Below are positions 45,603 to 54,180 of a stretch of DNA of 64,000 nucleotides, piece after piece. A model generated the notes under the pieces. The model had not been told where the DNA came from. It saw only the letters and a program-made list of their open reading frames with translations, and did not search any database. The stretch spans positions 62,001 through 126,000 of the forward strand of contig CAVYVC010000017.1 in NCBI GenBank assembly GCA_963771845.1. Direction: 5' to 3'. This stretch comes from VAZQ01 sp963771845 (GTDB lineage Bacteria; Pseudomonadota; Alphaproteobacteria; Rhizobiales; Xanthobacteraceae). The position numbers and the translations under genes are program-made. Within the stretch, counting starts at the first letter, position 1; the number at the start of each line of letters is the position of its first letter.

Positions 45603-46601
45603 TCACAAATCCATCGTGCTGGGAGCGAAGATTTCCTCAAGCGCCACGCGGCGCGCGCACAGACCCTGCTCGTGCACATATTGCGTGATGGTCTCAAGCA
45701 CCGCGCGCGATGCCTTGACCCCGTAAGCGAGCGGATCGTTCCCCTTGAGCGTGCGCTCGACGCTGTCATCCAGCAATCCCGTTTCGAAATACCAGTGTAG
45801 ATAGGATTTACCGCATTGCGCGATCGTTTCCTTGGCCGCCACGAAAGCAGAAAAAAGATTGAGCGTGATCCAGGGATGCTTCTCCAGCAGCGAGCGCCGC
45901 ACCACCACGCCGTGATTGATCGGAAACAGTCCCGTCTTGGCGAAGTAGCGGCGGCCCTCGGCGGCAGGATCGGGAAACAAATAGCGCGTAATCACGGAGA
46001 TATCAGCGGTGCTGCGGTCGACCAGATTTTTGTCGACGAGATAATGCAGCGCGCCGTCAAGCTCGCCGCGCACAAGCATCTCACCGATGTTGCTGGTCGG
46101 CGGAATCTGATGAACGCGTACATCCTGGGGGGCGGTAAAGCCCGTCGCCCCGCCGTGGCTCTTGTCGGGGTTGCGCTCCATGAACCACTCGATCTCGCGC
46201 GGATGAACGCCGAATTCGTGCTGCATGATGCCGCGCGCCCAGATCGCCCAGGTCTGTTGATATTCAGGAACGCCGATGCGCTTGCCGCGAAGATCCGATG
46301 GCGCGGCGATCCCGGCGGCGTTGCGCACAATGAGGCTGGTGTGAAAAAACTTCCGCATGGTGAAAACCGGAATCGCGACCCAGCGCGTCTCGCCCCGCGA
46401 TATGGAAATGATCAGCGACGACATCGACATTTCGGAAACGTCGAACTCGGAAAAGCGCAGCTGGCGCCAGAACATTTCCGAGGGGTGGACCATGGTGGGA
46501 ATGAGCCTGATCCCCTGTGGAGAAACCCGACCCTCGATGAGCGGGCGCGTGCGCTCGTTGTCGGAAAGCGCAATGCTCAGCTCGAGTTCCGCAGCGGTCA
46601 T
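45603..46601 (-). CDS. 4,5-dihydroxyphthalate decarboxylase-like protein
   Basis: A 332-residue protein from ATG 46601; the 21 codons upstream in frame derive from a palindromic repeat. The fold is of the periplasmic-binding-protein type (LSIALSDNERTRPLIEGRV, FDVSEMSMSSLIISISRG, LRGKRIGVPEYQQTWAIWAR), and the family includes 4,5-dihydroxyphthalate decarboxylase (Pht5/OphC) of phthalate degradation. There is no signal peptide, so a cytoplasmic enzyme or sensor is more likely than a transport receptor. It is last in the Rieske/amidohydrolase/molybdenum enzyme unit. Confidence 0.8.
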   Translation of the reverse strand: MTAAELELSIALSDNERTRPLIEGRVSPQGIRLIPTMVHPSEMFWRQLRFSEFDVSEMSMSSLIISISRGETRWVAIPVFTMRKFFHTSLIVRNAAGIAAPSDLRGKRIGVPEYQQTWAIWARGIMQHEFGVHPREIEWFMERNPDKSHGGATGFTAPQDVRVHQIPPTSNIGEMLVRGELDGALHYLVDKNLVDRSTADISVITRYLFPDPAAEGRRYFAKTGLFPINHGVVVRRSLLEKHPWITLNLFSAFVAAKETIAQCGKSYLHWYFETGLLDDSVERTLKGNDPLAYGVKASRAVLETITQYVHEQGLCARRVALEEIFAPSTMDL

Positions 46602-46614
46602 GCGAGGCGCGGTA

Positions 46615-46713
46615 GGTTGGGTCGAGCGCGTCCGCGCGAGACCCAAAGCCAAAGATGAGGCCACGGATGCCCGTCGGGTGAATGTTGGGTCGCGTGAAGA
46701 ACTCGACCCAACC
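46615..46713. repeat. Palindromic repeat with ggttgggtcgag arms
   Basis: GGTTGGGTCGAG (46615-46626) pairs perfectly with CTCGACCCAACC (46702-46713). Inner sequences acccaaagcc and tgttgggtcgcg also echo the arms. A second family of intergenic repeat, distinct from the gtagccc type, common in Bradyrhizobium-like genomes. Confidence 0.7.
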
Positions 46714-46733
46714 TGCGCCGAACTGGAGGCACG

Positions 46734-47102
46734 TCAGGCCGGAAGCTTCACGTAGACCCGGTTGTCCTCAAGGCGCAGGTTGACGGGGCGCAGGCGATAT
46801 TTCGGATCGCCGCAGTGGCGGCCGGATTCGAGATCGAATTCCCAGCCGTGCCATGGGCACACAATGTTGCGCCGATCGGAGAAGCGCAGGCCTCGGCTCT
46901 TCTGGTCGGGCCCGAGCATCTCCTCCACGCGCGGAATGACCTTGCCCTGACAGACCGGGCCGCCGTCGTGGGGACAATGGTTTTCATAGGCGAAGAGGCG
47001 ATCGCCTTGCCGATAGATGCCGAACTCAAAATCCTCGACTTTGAGCACGCGATAGTCGCCCTCCTTGAATTCGCGCAGCTCGCCGACCATGATCTCGTTC
47101 AT
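46734..47102 (-). CDS. Rieske [2Fe-2S] ferredoxin-like protein
   Basis: A 122-residue protein from ATG 47102 with ribosome site AGGTGAAG. The two cluster-binding motifs are present: CPHDGGPVCQG and CPWHGWEFDLESG, spaced by a longer loop than in dioxygenase ferredoxins because of the insert VEEMLGPDQKSRGLRF. It is an electron carrier or small regulatory subunit for an oxygenase, although no oxygenase subunit with a non-haem iron site is nearby. Confidence 0.88.
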   Translation of the reverse strand: MNEIMVGELREFKEGDYRVLKVEDFEFGIYRQGDRLFAYENHCPHDGGPVCQGKVIPRVEEMLGPDQKSRGLRFSDRRNIVCPWHGWEFDLESGRHCGDPKYRLRPVNLRLEDNRVYVKLPA

Positions 47103-47122
47103 TGCTTCACCTGTTTTTGCCG

Positions 47123-47416
47123 TCATTCGTCGCGCGTGCGGCGGTACCACATCTGCAGATCGAAGAAGTTGAGATCGGCCGCCCGCATGATCGCACAGAT
47201 CGCGGTCACGGCCTCGGTTGCGTTCACCGGCCGGTCACCGAATGGCGGGAGCTCCTGCTGGCGCTCCTCCCATTTGGCCGTGTAGAGCCGCACCGCCGCG
47301 GAGAAGGCCCGTTGCAGGACGTCATCGGGCACCTGGTCCGGCTTGCCGCTCTTGATCGCGTCCTCGGCCAGCGTGCAGAAATCGGCAGCCTCGGTTGTCA
47401 GCACGGAAGAATTCAT
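47123..47416 (-). CDS. Small hypothetical protein in the amidohydrolase operon
   Basis: A 97-residue protein from ATG 47416, which overlaps the amidohydrolase stop by four bases (ATGA), indicating coupled translation. It is helical (LAEDAIKSGKPDQVPDDVLQ, FSAAVRLYTAKWEERQQEL), acidic, with no signal peptide. It is not recognised; the tight coupling suggests a subunit or chaperone of the preceding amidohydrolase or the Rieske protein. Confidence 0.65.
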   Translation of the reverse strand: MNSSVLTTEAADFCTLAEDAIKSGKPDQVPDDVLQRAFSAAVRLYTAKWEERQQELPPFGDRPVNATEAVTAICAIMRAADLNFFDLQMWYRRTRDE

Positions 47417-48663
47417 TCCGCCGGAACTGCGACCGGCTGCGGGGCAATCTTCTTTCCCGATTTTGCCGGCGGCACTTCGAGCCCGAACAGGCGCGCCGCG
47501 TTGAGCCCCAGGATGTTGCGTTTGGCCTGCTCGTTGAGGAACGGCAGCTTGGTGATCGAGCTCGGCGCATCGAAGTCCCAGTGCGGCCAGTCGGAGGCAT
47601 AGAGGAGCTGCGTCTCCGCGTGCATGGCCTCGAACGTTGCCTGGGTGAGCTTCATGTTGCTGCGCTCGAGCGGCTGGCTCGTGTAGTACATCTCCTGCAT
47701 GTACTCGCTCGGCCGTTTCTTGAGCAGCGGACATTCTGACGTGCGCATCATGAACTCGGAATCAAGGCGCTGCATCAGGAACGGGATCCACGCCAATCCA
47801 CTCTCGATCCAGATCACCTTGAGCTTGGGGAAGCGCTCGGGAATGCCGTTGAGCACCCAGTTCGTCAGATGAATCATGTTGAAGTGCACGAACGAGAGCG
47901 AGTGCATGCCGATGAAACGGTTGATCTGCTGGAATGACGGATCGCCCCAGCTAAAGCCGGCATGGAAGCCGAGTGGCTTACCCGTTTCCTGCAACGCGGC
48001 GTAGAGACGCATATAGGAATTGTGCCAGACCGGCTTGTGCCGCGTCGAGGCGATGGAAAAGCCGACCACGCCCGGCGCGTCGGCAAAGCGCTCCACGGTT
48101 TCCACCGAGGCCTCGGGATCGTTGAACGGCAGATAAAGCAGCGCCACCTGGCGCTTGTCCTGGGGCAGGATCTCCTCGATCAGCCAGCGATTATAGGCAT
48201 TGCCGAGCGCCACCTCGGCATCGGCCTGCGGATGCATGCCGAGCGAGAGCATGGGGGTCGGGAACACCACCATGTAGTCGAGGCCCATGGCCTCCATGGC
48301 GCGCTGGGTGAGCTGCACCTGGCGGTGCAGGCCGGGCGGCGTGGGCTCGGCGATTGCCTGCTGGTGCATGATGCGGCCGCCCAAGTCCTGATAGAGCGGA
48401 CCGTTGGCGTTGAGGAGCCCGGGAGGCGAGCCGGTGCGGTCGCGAAATGCCTTGGCGATGTAACGAAGGACATCGTTGTCGATGCGGTCGGTGACTTCCG
48501 ACCAGAACGAGGTCTCGTTGACGTGAGCATCGACGTCGACGACGAACCAGTCCTTGATCTTGTCCTTCACCGCTCCCGCCTTGGCGAGATAGTCGCGCGT
48601 ATCGGTACGCGTGGAAATCTTCTCAAGCTCGCTGATGCGAGGCGCAGTTTCGCGGATGTTCAT
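47413..48663 (-). CDS. Amidohydrolase family (decarboxylase-like TIM barrel)
   Basis: A 416-residue protein from ATG 48663 (MNIRETAPRISELEKISTR) behind AGGTGG. It has the family beginning WFVVDVDAHVNETSFWSEV, the central GFHAGFSWGDPS with a metal histidine, LKVIWIESGLAWIPFLMQRL and the closing SDWPHWDFDAP with the catalytic aspartate. The subfamily (Amidohydro_2) includes ACMSD and gamma-resorcylate decarboxylases. Probably a C-C bond hydrolase or decarboxylase of an aromatic acid. Confidence 0.85.
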   Translation of the reverse strand: MNIRETAPRISELEKISTRTDTRDYLAKAGAVKDKIKDWFVVDVDAHVNETSFWSEVTDRIDNDVLRYIAKAFRDRTGSPPGLLNANGPLYQDLGGRIMHQQAIAEPTPPGLHRQVQLTQRAMEAMGLDYMVVFPTPMLSLGMHPQADAEVALGNAYNRWLIEEILPQDKRQVALLYLPFNDPEASVETVERFADAPGVVGFSIASTRHKPVWHNSYMRLYAALQETGKPLGFHAGFSWGDPSFQQINRFIGMHSLSFVHFNMIHLTNWVLNGIPERFPKLKVIWIESGLAWIPFLMQRLDSEFMMRTSECPLLKKRPSEYMQEMYYTSQPLERSNMKLTQATFEAMHAETQLLYASDWPHWDFDAPSSITKLPFLNEQAKRNILGLNAARLFGLEVPPAKSGKKIAPQPVAVPAE

Positions 48664-48744
48664 GTCGCCACCTGTGTGAGATCCGGACGGCCCAAAGCGG
48701 CCGGGCATGCGGGCGATTGTATTGGTCTGCCGTTTGGGGCGCAA

Positions 48745-51138
48745 TCAGAGTTTGCAGCCGGCATGCGTAATGGCAGCCCAGATGCGCTCGGGCGTGGCGG
48801 GCATGTCGAGATGCTCGATCCCGAAGGGGGAAAGCGCGTCAATGACGGCGTTCATGAAGGCGGCGGGGCTCGGCGTGATGCCGGCCTCCCCGCCCCCTTT
48901 CACCCGCAGCGCATTGCCCTTGGTCGCGTCTTCCGTGAGCTCCACATCGAAGGCCGGAAGATGATCGGCACGCGGCATGGCGTAATCGAGAAAGCTGGCT
49001 GAGAGAAGCTCGCCTGATTCCGGCTGGTAGACGGCTTGTTCCAGCATCGCCTGGCCAACGCCTTGCGCCACCCCTCCGTGCACTTGGCCGTGCAGAATGA
49101 GCGGATTGATGGCTTGGCCGCCGTCGTCGACGGAGCTGTAGCGGACGATCTCAACCATTCCGGTATCGGGATCGATCTCCACTTCGCATGCCGCGGCGCC
49201 GGTGGGATAGGCGGCAATGCGGCCCGTGAAGGTCGCCTCGGCGGCGAGCGGCGCGCGCAAATCTTCCGGCAGCGCGGGAAGCGCGTCGATCGCGCTTGCG
49301 ACATCAAACAAGGTGAGACGCCGATTGCTGTTGGGCGCGCTGAACATTCCATCGGAAAACGCGACATCCTTCTCCGGTATTTCCAGCATGACAGCGGCCA
49401 CCCGGCGCGCCTTTTCGATCACCTGGCGGGACGCTTCCATCATCAACGCGCCGGCAAGCCGCATGGAGCGATCGGAGTGAGTGCCGCCGCCGGAAGCGAG
49501 CACCGCGCTGTCGCCGCCGATGAAATTGATTGCCTCGGGCTCGACGCCGAGCGCATCGGCTATTACTTGCCGGAAGCTCGTCTCGTGCCCCTGGCCGCTC
49601 GACTGCGTTCCCACCACGAGATTGACGCGGCCCCTGGTCGACACCTTGAGGCCAAGCCGCTCGTGCGGCATGCCGACCGGCGTTTCGACGTAATTGGCGA
49701 GCCCAATTCCGCGCAGTCGGCCGCGTTTTCTTGCTTCGCGCCGGCGCGCGGCAAAACCCTTCCAGTCCGCAATTTCCAGCACGCGCGAAAGATTGCCGGC
49801 GAAATCGCCGCTGTCATAGGTGAGCCCGGTCGCAGTCCGGTGGGGCAGCTTCTCGCGTGCAACGAGATTGCGTCTGCGTAACTCGACGCGATCAATGTTG
49901 AGCCGTATTGCCGCAATGTCGATGAGCCGTTCCATCACGGCGGTTGCCTCCGGGCGGCCGGCGCCGCGAAACGGCGCCGTGGGTACCGTGTTGGTCATGA
50001 CGCCGCGCAGCCGCACACAAGCAAGCGGCACGTCATAGACGGTGGGCGCCACGCGGTAGCCGTTGCTCAGGGGCACGTAGGAGACGGTGTGGGCGCCGAC
50101 ATTGGCGGTGAGCTCAAGCGCAAGCGCGAGCATGTGGCCGCGGCGGTCGAAGGCGAGCCGCGCGCTGGTGACCACGTCGCGCGCCGTATAGTCGGTGAGA
50201 AAGGATTCATTGCGCTCGGCGGTCCATTTCACCGGGCGGCCGAGCCTGCGCGCGGCCCAGGCGACGGCGATCTGCTCGGGATAAAGATTTGTGCGCGAGC
50301 CGAAGGCGCCGCCTACGTCCGGGCACATCACCCGCACGCGTTCGGCAGGCACGTTCAGACAAAGCGCGAGCGGATGGCGGATGCGATGTACGCCCTGGCA
50401 GCCTGAGATCAGCGTGTAGGTGTTCGTGCCCGCGTCATATGTGCCGATTGCCGAACGGGGCTCCATGAAAGCGCTCGCGGTGCGCTGATTGCGAATGGTT
50501 TTTTCCACTACGACATGCGCGGCTGCGAGCGCGCGCTCGACCTCGAGACGATGGCCAAACTCGCAATCAAGCGCGACATTGTCCGGAGCACCCTGCCACA
50601 GCAGGGGAGCGTCGGCTCGCAGCGCCGCCATGACATCGGTGACCGCGGGAAGCGCCTCATATTCGATCTTGACCGCTTCGGCGCCATCGCGCGCGGCAGC
50701 AGGAGTGTCCGCCACTACCATCGCAACCGCCTCGCCGACATAGCGCACACGGTCGACCACGAGGGGTAGCTGGAGCTCATCGAGAATCTTGTGCTGCGAT
50801 GATGATGGGAAGCTTGCAACGCGCACGTCGAGCGCATCGGCCGGGTTGGGAAAATGGGACATGCCGATATGACCGTCGGCGACGTAATCCTCGCCGGTGA
50901 GCACGGCCAAAACACCGGGGTGCGCGCCGGCGGCCTCGCTGTTGATTGCGATGATCCGCGCATGGGCATGGGTTGCGCGCACAAATATCGCGCACGCCTG
51001 CCCGGGGAGAGTCTCGTCGTCGGTATAGCGCCCGGCGCCGCGAACGAGCCGCAGGTCCTCAAAGCGCGGTATCGGGCGGCCGATATGGCGGGGACGCAAG
51101 CGTCCGGTGTTTTCGGTCGTGCTATCCATCGCTGTCAC
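48745..51138 (-). CDS. Xanthine dehydrogenase/CO dehydrogenase family large subunit (CoxL-type molybdopterin subunit)
   Basis: A 797-residue protein, start at GTG 51138 (AGGAAGA upstream). N-terminal aldehyde oxidase hammerhead domain (RFEDLRLVRGAGRYTDDE), then Mo-cofactor domains with GGAFGSRTNLYPEQ, APFRGAGRPEATAVMERL, the VGTQSSGQGHETSF and the final glutamate region VKGGGEAGITPSPAAFMNAV. The enzyme hydroxylates aromatic or heterocyclic substrates or oxidises aldehydes. The medium FAD and small 2Fe-2S subunits normally encoded alongside are absent. It is first in the operon followed by the amidohydrolase. Confidence 0.88.
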   Translation of the reverse strand: MTAMDSTTENTGRLRPRHIGRPIPRFEDLRLVRGAGRYTDDETLPGQACAIFVRATHAHARIIAINSEAAGAHPGVLAVLTGEDYVADGHIGMSHFPNPADALDVRVASFPSSSQHKILDELQLPLVVDRVRYVGEAVAMVVADTPAAARDGAEAVKIEYEALPAVTDVMAALRADAPLLWQGAPDNVALDCEFGHRLEVERALAAAHVVVEKTIRNQRTASAFMEPRSAIGTYDAGTNTYTLISGCQGVHRIRHPLALCLNVPAERVRVMCPDVGGAFGSRTNLYPEQIAVAWAARRLGRPVKWTAERNESFLTDYTARDVVTSARLAFDRRGHMLALALELTANVGAHTVSYVPLSNGYRVAPTVYDVPLACVRLRGVMTNTVPTAPFRGAGRPEATAVMERLIDIAAIRLNIDRVELRRRNLVAREKLPHRTATGLTYDSGDFAGNLSRVLEIADWKGFAARRREARKRGRLRGIGLANYVETPVGMPHERLGLKVSTRGRVNLVVGTQSSGQGHETSFRQVIADALGVEPEAINFIGGDSAVLASGGGTHSDRSMRLAGALMMEASRQVIEKARRVAAVMLEIPEKDVAFSDGMFSAPNSNRRLTLFDVASAIDALPALPEDLRAPLAAEATFTGRIAAYPTGAAACEVEIDPDTGMVEIVRYSSVDDGGQAINPLILHGQVHGGVAQGVGQAMLEQAVYQPESGELLSASFLDYAMPRADHLPAFDVELTEDATKGNALRVKGGGEAGITPSPAAFMNAVIDALSPFGIEHLDMPATPERIWAAITHAGCKL

Positions 51139-51171
51139 AGGGAGTCTTCCTTTCCCTCCTATGTTATCGTA

Positions 51172-51206
51172 GTAGCCCGTATGAGCGAAGCGACATGCGG
51201 GAACGG
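51172..51206. repeat. gtagccc-type palindromic repeat, copy 4 (partial)
   Basis: gtagcccgtatgagcgaag followed by cgacatgcggg. Only the left half of the unit is present; it lies between the CoxL-type gene and the GFA gene. Confidence 0.5.
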
Positions 51207-51242
51207 CCCGGAAGTAGAATTGGACCGGCTAAGGAGACAACG

Positions 51243-51653
51243 ATGAAAATCGAAGGCGCATGTCACTGCGGCTACATCAAGGTCGAAGGAGAAGCCGATC
51301 CGGAGAAGACCACGATCTGTCATTGCACCGATTGCCAGACGCAAACGGGCACCGCGTTCCGTGTTTCGATTCCGGTGTCGGGCGCGACGTTCAAGATGAC
51401 GGGGCAGCCTGCGACTTACGTGAAGGTGACGGCGGAGAGCGGCAATCCGCGAGTGCAGGCGTTTTGTCCGCGTTGCGGCACCCCGATCTACTCTACGACG
51501 GCGGGAGAGGGACCGCAGCCGTCCTACACGGTGCGCGTCGGCATCCTGCGCCAGCGCGATCAATTCGTGCCCAAGCGGCAAATCTGGGCGCGCTCGGCGC
51601 AGCCGTGGGTCGCCGGGATTGTGTCCATGCAACGTCACGAGAAGCAGGGCTGA
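51243..51653 (+). CDS. GFA / CENP-V domain zinc protein
   Basis: A 136-residue protein from ATG 51243 behind AAGGAGA. The zinc-binding cysteines are in CHCGYIKVEG, CHCTDCQTQTG and CPRCGTPIY, the GFA (glutathione-dependent formaldehyde-activating) pattern. Members act on formaldehyde-glutathione or are of unknown role. The in-frame extension upstream to 50973 overlaps the CoxL-type gene and is not coding. Confidence 0.87.
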   Translation: MKIEGACHCGYIKVEGEADPEKTTICHCTDCQTQTGTAFRVSIPVSGATFKMTGQPATYVKVTAESGNPRVQAFCPRCGTPIYSTTAGEGPQPSYTVRVGILRQRDQFVPKRQIWARSAQPWVAGIVSMQRHEKQG

Positions 51654-51658
51654 AATCC

Positions 51659-52591
51659 ATGGCCGCCCGCGACGCCCACGGAATGATTGCCGTCGACAAG
51701 ATGGGCACGAAGGTCCTGTTTCTCGACCCGGTGAGCTACGAGACGCAGACCGTGCTCGATGACTTTCCCCGGACGGTGCACGAGCTGCTCGTGCTAGCGC
51801 AAACCGGCTTCGCCTATGTGCCGATCTTCGGCGACGGGATCCACGGCCGCAACCCCAATCCCGGCCATCTCTTGTCGATCATTGACCTCAAGCATCGCAC
51901 GCACGCCGGCGATATCGATTTGCGACCGTACATTGCGCCGCACACGTTGAAGCTCGCAGCGGACGGGCTGATCTACATCACCTGCGAGAACAGCGCAGTC
52001 GTCGCGGTGATCGACCCGTCGACCAACACGGTCGTAGATGCCATCGATTCGGGCTCGACCAACGGGCATCGCCTGATCATATCCTCGGACGGGCGGCGGC
52101 TTTACACCGAGAATGAAGAAGACGGCACGGTCTCAGTCATTGATGTGCAACGGCGCAGGCTGCTCGGCAAGATCAAGACGCCGCGCGCGCTCGCAGGCAT
52201 CGCCATATCCGCCGATGATCGCACTGTGGTCGCGGTCGACGACGAGCAACCGACGCTTTTTCTGATCGATACGCAGACCGAGGAAGTCGTCCACACGGTG
52301 CGGCTCGAAGGTGTGCCCGAGGCGGCGCAGATCGCCCGCTATGCGCCGGACAACGGAATGATCGGCGTCACCAGTCTCAAGAGCGGCACGGTAAGCCTGA
52401 TCGATCCATCGTTCAAAGAGCAGATCGCGATCAAGGTGGGCAAAGAGCCCATGGACATGGCGTTCCGCGCCGATGAATTGTTCGTTGCCTGCCAGGGCGA
52501 CGGCTCAGTGCATGTCGTCGATATTCCGGCCCGGCGGGTCAAGCACAGTTTCGGCGCCGGGAAGGGCTGCGAGTCCTTGGGATTTTTTTGA
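51659..52591 (+). CDS. YncE-like beta-propeller protein
   Basis: A 310-residue protein from ATG 51659. It has repeated seven-bladed-propeller units of the YVTN type: SAVVAVIDPSTNTVVDAID, GTVSVIDVQRRRLLGKI, PTLFLIDTQTEEVVHTVRL, GTVSLIDPSFKEQIAIKVG and GSVHVVDIPARRVKHSFG. There is no signal peptide, unusual because most YncE-like proteins are periplasmic. It is five bases downstream of the GFA gene and so probably co-transcribed. Function unknown. Confidence 0.8.
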   Translation: MAARDAHGMIAVDKMGTKVLFLDPVSYETQTVLDDFPRTVHELLVLAQTGFAYVPIFGDGIHGRNPNPGHLLSIIDLKHRTHAGDIDLRPYIAPHTLKLAADGLIYITCENSAVVAVIDPSTNTVVDAIDSGSTNGHRLIISSDGRRLYTENEEDGTVSVIDVQRRRLLGKIKTPRALAGIAISADDRTVVAVDDEQPTLFLIDTQTEEVVHTVRLEGVPEAAQIARYAPDNGMIGVTSLKSGTVSLIDPSFKEQIAIKVGKEPMDMAFRADELFVACQGDGSVHVVDIPARRVKHSFGAGKGCESLGFF

Positions 52592-52624
52592 CGCAGGGCC
52601 TCTCTGCAAGCGCGGGTACCGCGT

Positions 52625-53344
52625 TCAGGCACTGGGCGCAACCGGTGCTACGGTCTGTGCGCCACCCTTGGGCCGCTCTTCTTCGAGCGCGACGCCCTGC
52701 ACGATGTAATACACTGTCTCGGCGATATTGGTCGCATGATCGCCGATGCGCTCGATGTTCTTGGCGCAGAACAACAGGTGCGTGCAGAAGGTGATGTTGC
52801 GGGGGTCTTCCAGCATGTAGGTCAAAAGCTCGCGGAAGAGCGAGTTGTAGACCGCGTCGGTTTCCTCATCGCCGCGCCAGACTTCGAGCGCCTTGGCGAC
52901 ATCGCGCTGGGAATAGGCATCGAGCACCTGCTTGAGCGCGACCAGAACCAGCTCGGCCATGTGCTGGAGGCCGCGCACCACCGGCAACGGCTGGATCTCC
53001 GAGCCGGTCGCGAGCACGCGCTTGGCAATGTTCTTGGCGTAGTCGCCCATGCGCTCGAGCTCGTTGGCGATGCGCAGCGCCGCGATGGTCTCGCGCAGAT
53101 CGATGGCCATGGGTTGGCGGCGCGCGATCGTCAGGATCGCCTTTTCCTCGATTTCCCGCTGCAGGCGGTCGATCGGCGGGTCGCCCGCGATCACGCGCTG
53201 GGCGCGATCCATGTCCTGGTCGACCAGGGCTTCCATCGCATCTGCAATTTGCTGTTCGACCAGCCCGCCCATCTCGACGATCTCACGTGAGAGATCCTTG
53301 AGGTCCGCGTCGAAGGCCTTGACCGTGTGGGTATGCTCGGACAT
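52625..53344 (-). CDS. phoU: Phosphate transport regulator PhoU
   Basis: A 239-residue protein with two PhoU helical-bundle domains (LKDLSREIVEMGGLVEQQIA and the RIANELERMGDYAKNIAKRV metal site in the first; TFCTHLLFCAKNIERIGDHA in the second). PhoU couples the Pst transporter to the PhoR kinase and represses the Pho regulon when phosphate is plentiful. Last gene of pstCAB-phoU. It is cytoplasmic and acts at the membrane. Confidence 0.95.
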   Translation of the reverse strand: MSEHTHTVKAFDADLKDLSREIVEMGGLVEQQIADAMEALVDQDMDRAQRVIAGDPPIDRLQREIEEKAILTIARRQPMAIDLRETIAALRIANELERMGDYAKNIAKRVLATGSEIQPLPVVRGLQHMAELVLVALKQVLDAYSQRDVAKALEVWRGDEETDAVYNSLFRELLTYMLEDPRNITFCTHLLFCAKNIERIGDHATNIAETVYYIVQGVALEEERPKGGAQTVAPVAPSA

Positions 53345-53373
53345 GACGTGTTCCTCTCCGCCGCAATCCGGCG

Positions 53374-54180
53374 TCAGCCAAAGCGGCCCGTGATGTAATC
53401 CTGCGTACGTACATCCTGCGGGGCGGTGAACATCTTGCTGGTGCGGTCGAATTCGACCAGCTCGCCAAGATACATGAAGGCGGTGAAATCGGAGACGCGC
53501 GCCGCCTGCTGCATGTTGTGGGTTACGAGCACCACCGTGTAATCATCCTTGAGCTCGTAAATGAGCTCCTCAATCTTGGCACTTGCGATCGGATCAAGTG
53601 CCGAGCACGGCTCATCGAGCAAGATGACTTCCGGTCGCACCGCGACGGTGCGCGCGATGCAAAGCCGCTGTTGCTGCCCGCCGGAGAGGCCCAAGCCGCT
53701 GGCGTTAAGCTTGTCCTTCACCTCGTCCCACAACGCGGCGCGCCGCAGCGCCGTCTCGACCCGGCCATCGAGCTCCTGGCGCGGCAGCCGCTCATAGAGC
53801 CGAATGCCAAACGCGATGTTTTCGTAAATCGACATCGGGAATGGCGTTGGTTTCTGGAACACCATGCCCACGCGCGCACGAAGCAGGTTCAGATCCTGAT
53901 CGGGCGAGAGAATGTTCACGCCGTCGAGTATTGCTTCGCCCTCGGCGCGCTGGTGGGGATAAAGCTCGTAGATGCGGTTGAGCGCACGCAGCAGCGTGGA
54001 CTTTCCGCAACCGGAGGGGCCAATCAATGCGGTGACTATCTGTGCGTAGAAAGGGATCGTGATGTCGCGCAGCGCCAGTTGCTCCCCATAGTAGAAGCGC
54101 AGGTTTCGAACCGAGATTTTATCCGTCTGCTGACTGGAGGAGCCGGTATCGGGCCGCGCCGCAACAGCGATGTCGATCAT
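53374..54180 (-). CDS. pstB: Phosphate ABC transporter ATPase PstB
   Basis: A 268-residue ATPase from ATG 54180, overlapping the pstA stop (ATGA). Walker A LIGPSGCGKSTLLRALNR, signature LSGGQQQRLCIART, Walker B VILLDEPCSALDP, H-loop VLVTHNMQQAARVSD. The PstB-specific start of the ABC domain (ISVRNLRFYYGEQLAL) and QKPTPFPMSIYENIAFGIRL identify it. It energises high-affinity phosphate uptake. Confidence 0.96.
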   Translation of the reverse strand: MIDIAVAARPDTGSSSQQTDKISVRNLRFYYGEQLALRDITIPFYAQIVTALIGPSGCGKSTLLRALNRIYELYPHQRAEGEAILDGVNILSPDQDLNLLRARVGMVFQKPTPFPMSIYENIAFGIRLYERLPRQELDGRVETALRRAALWDEVKDKLNASGLGLSGGQQQRLCIARTVAVRPEVILLDEPCSALDPIASAKIEELIYELKDDYTVVLVTHNMQQAARVSDFTAFMYLGELVEFDRTSKMFTAPQDVRTQDYITGRFG

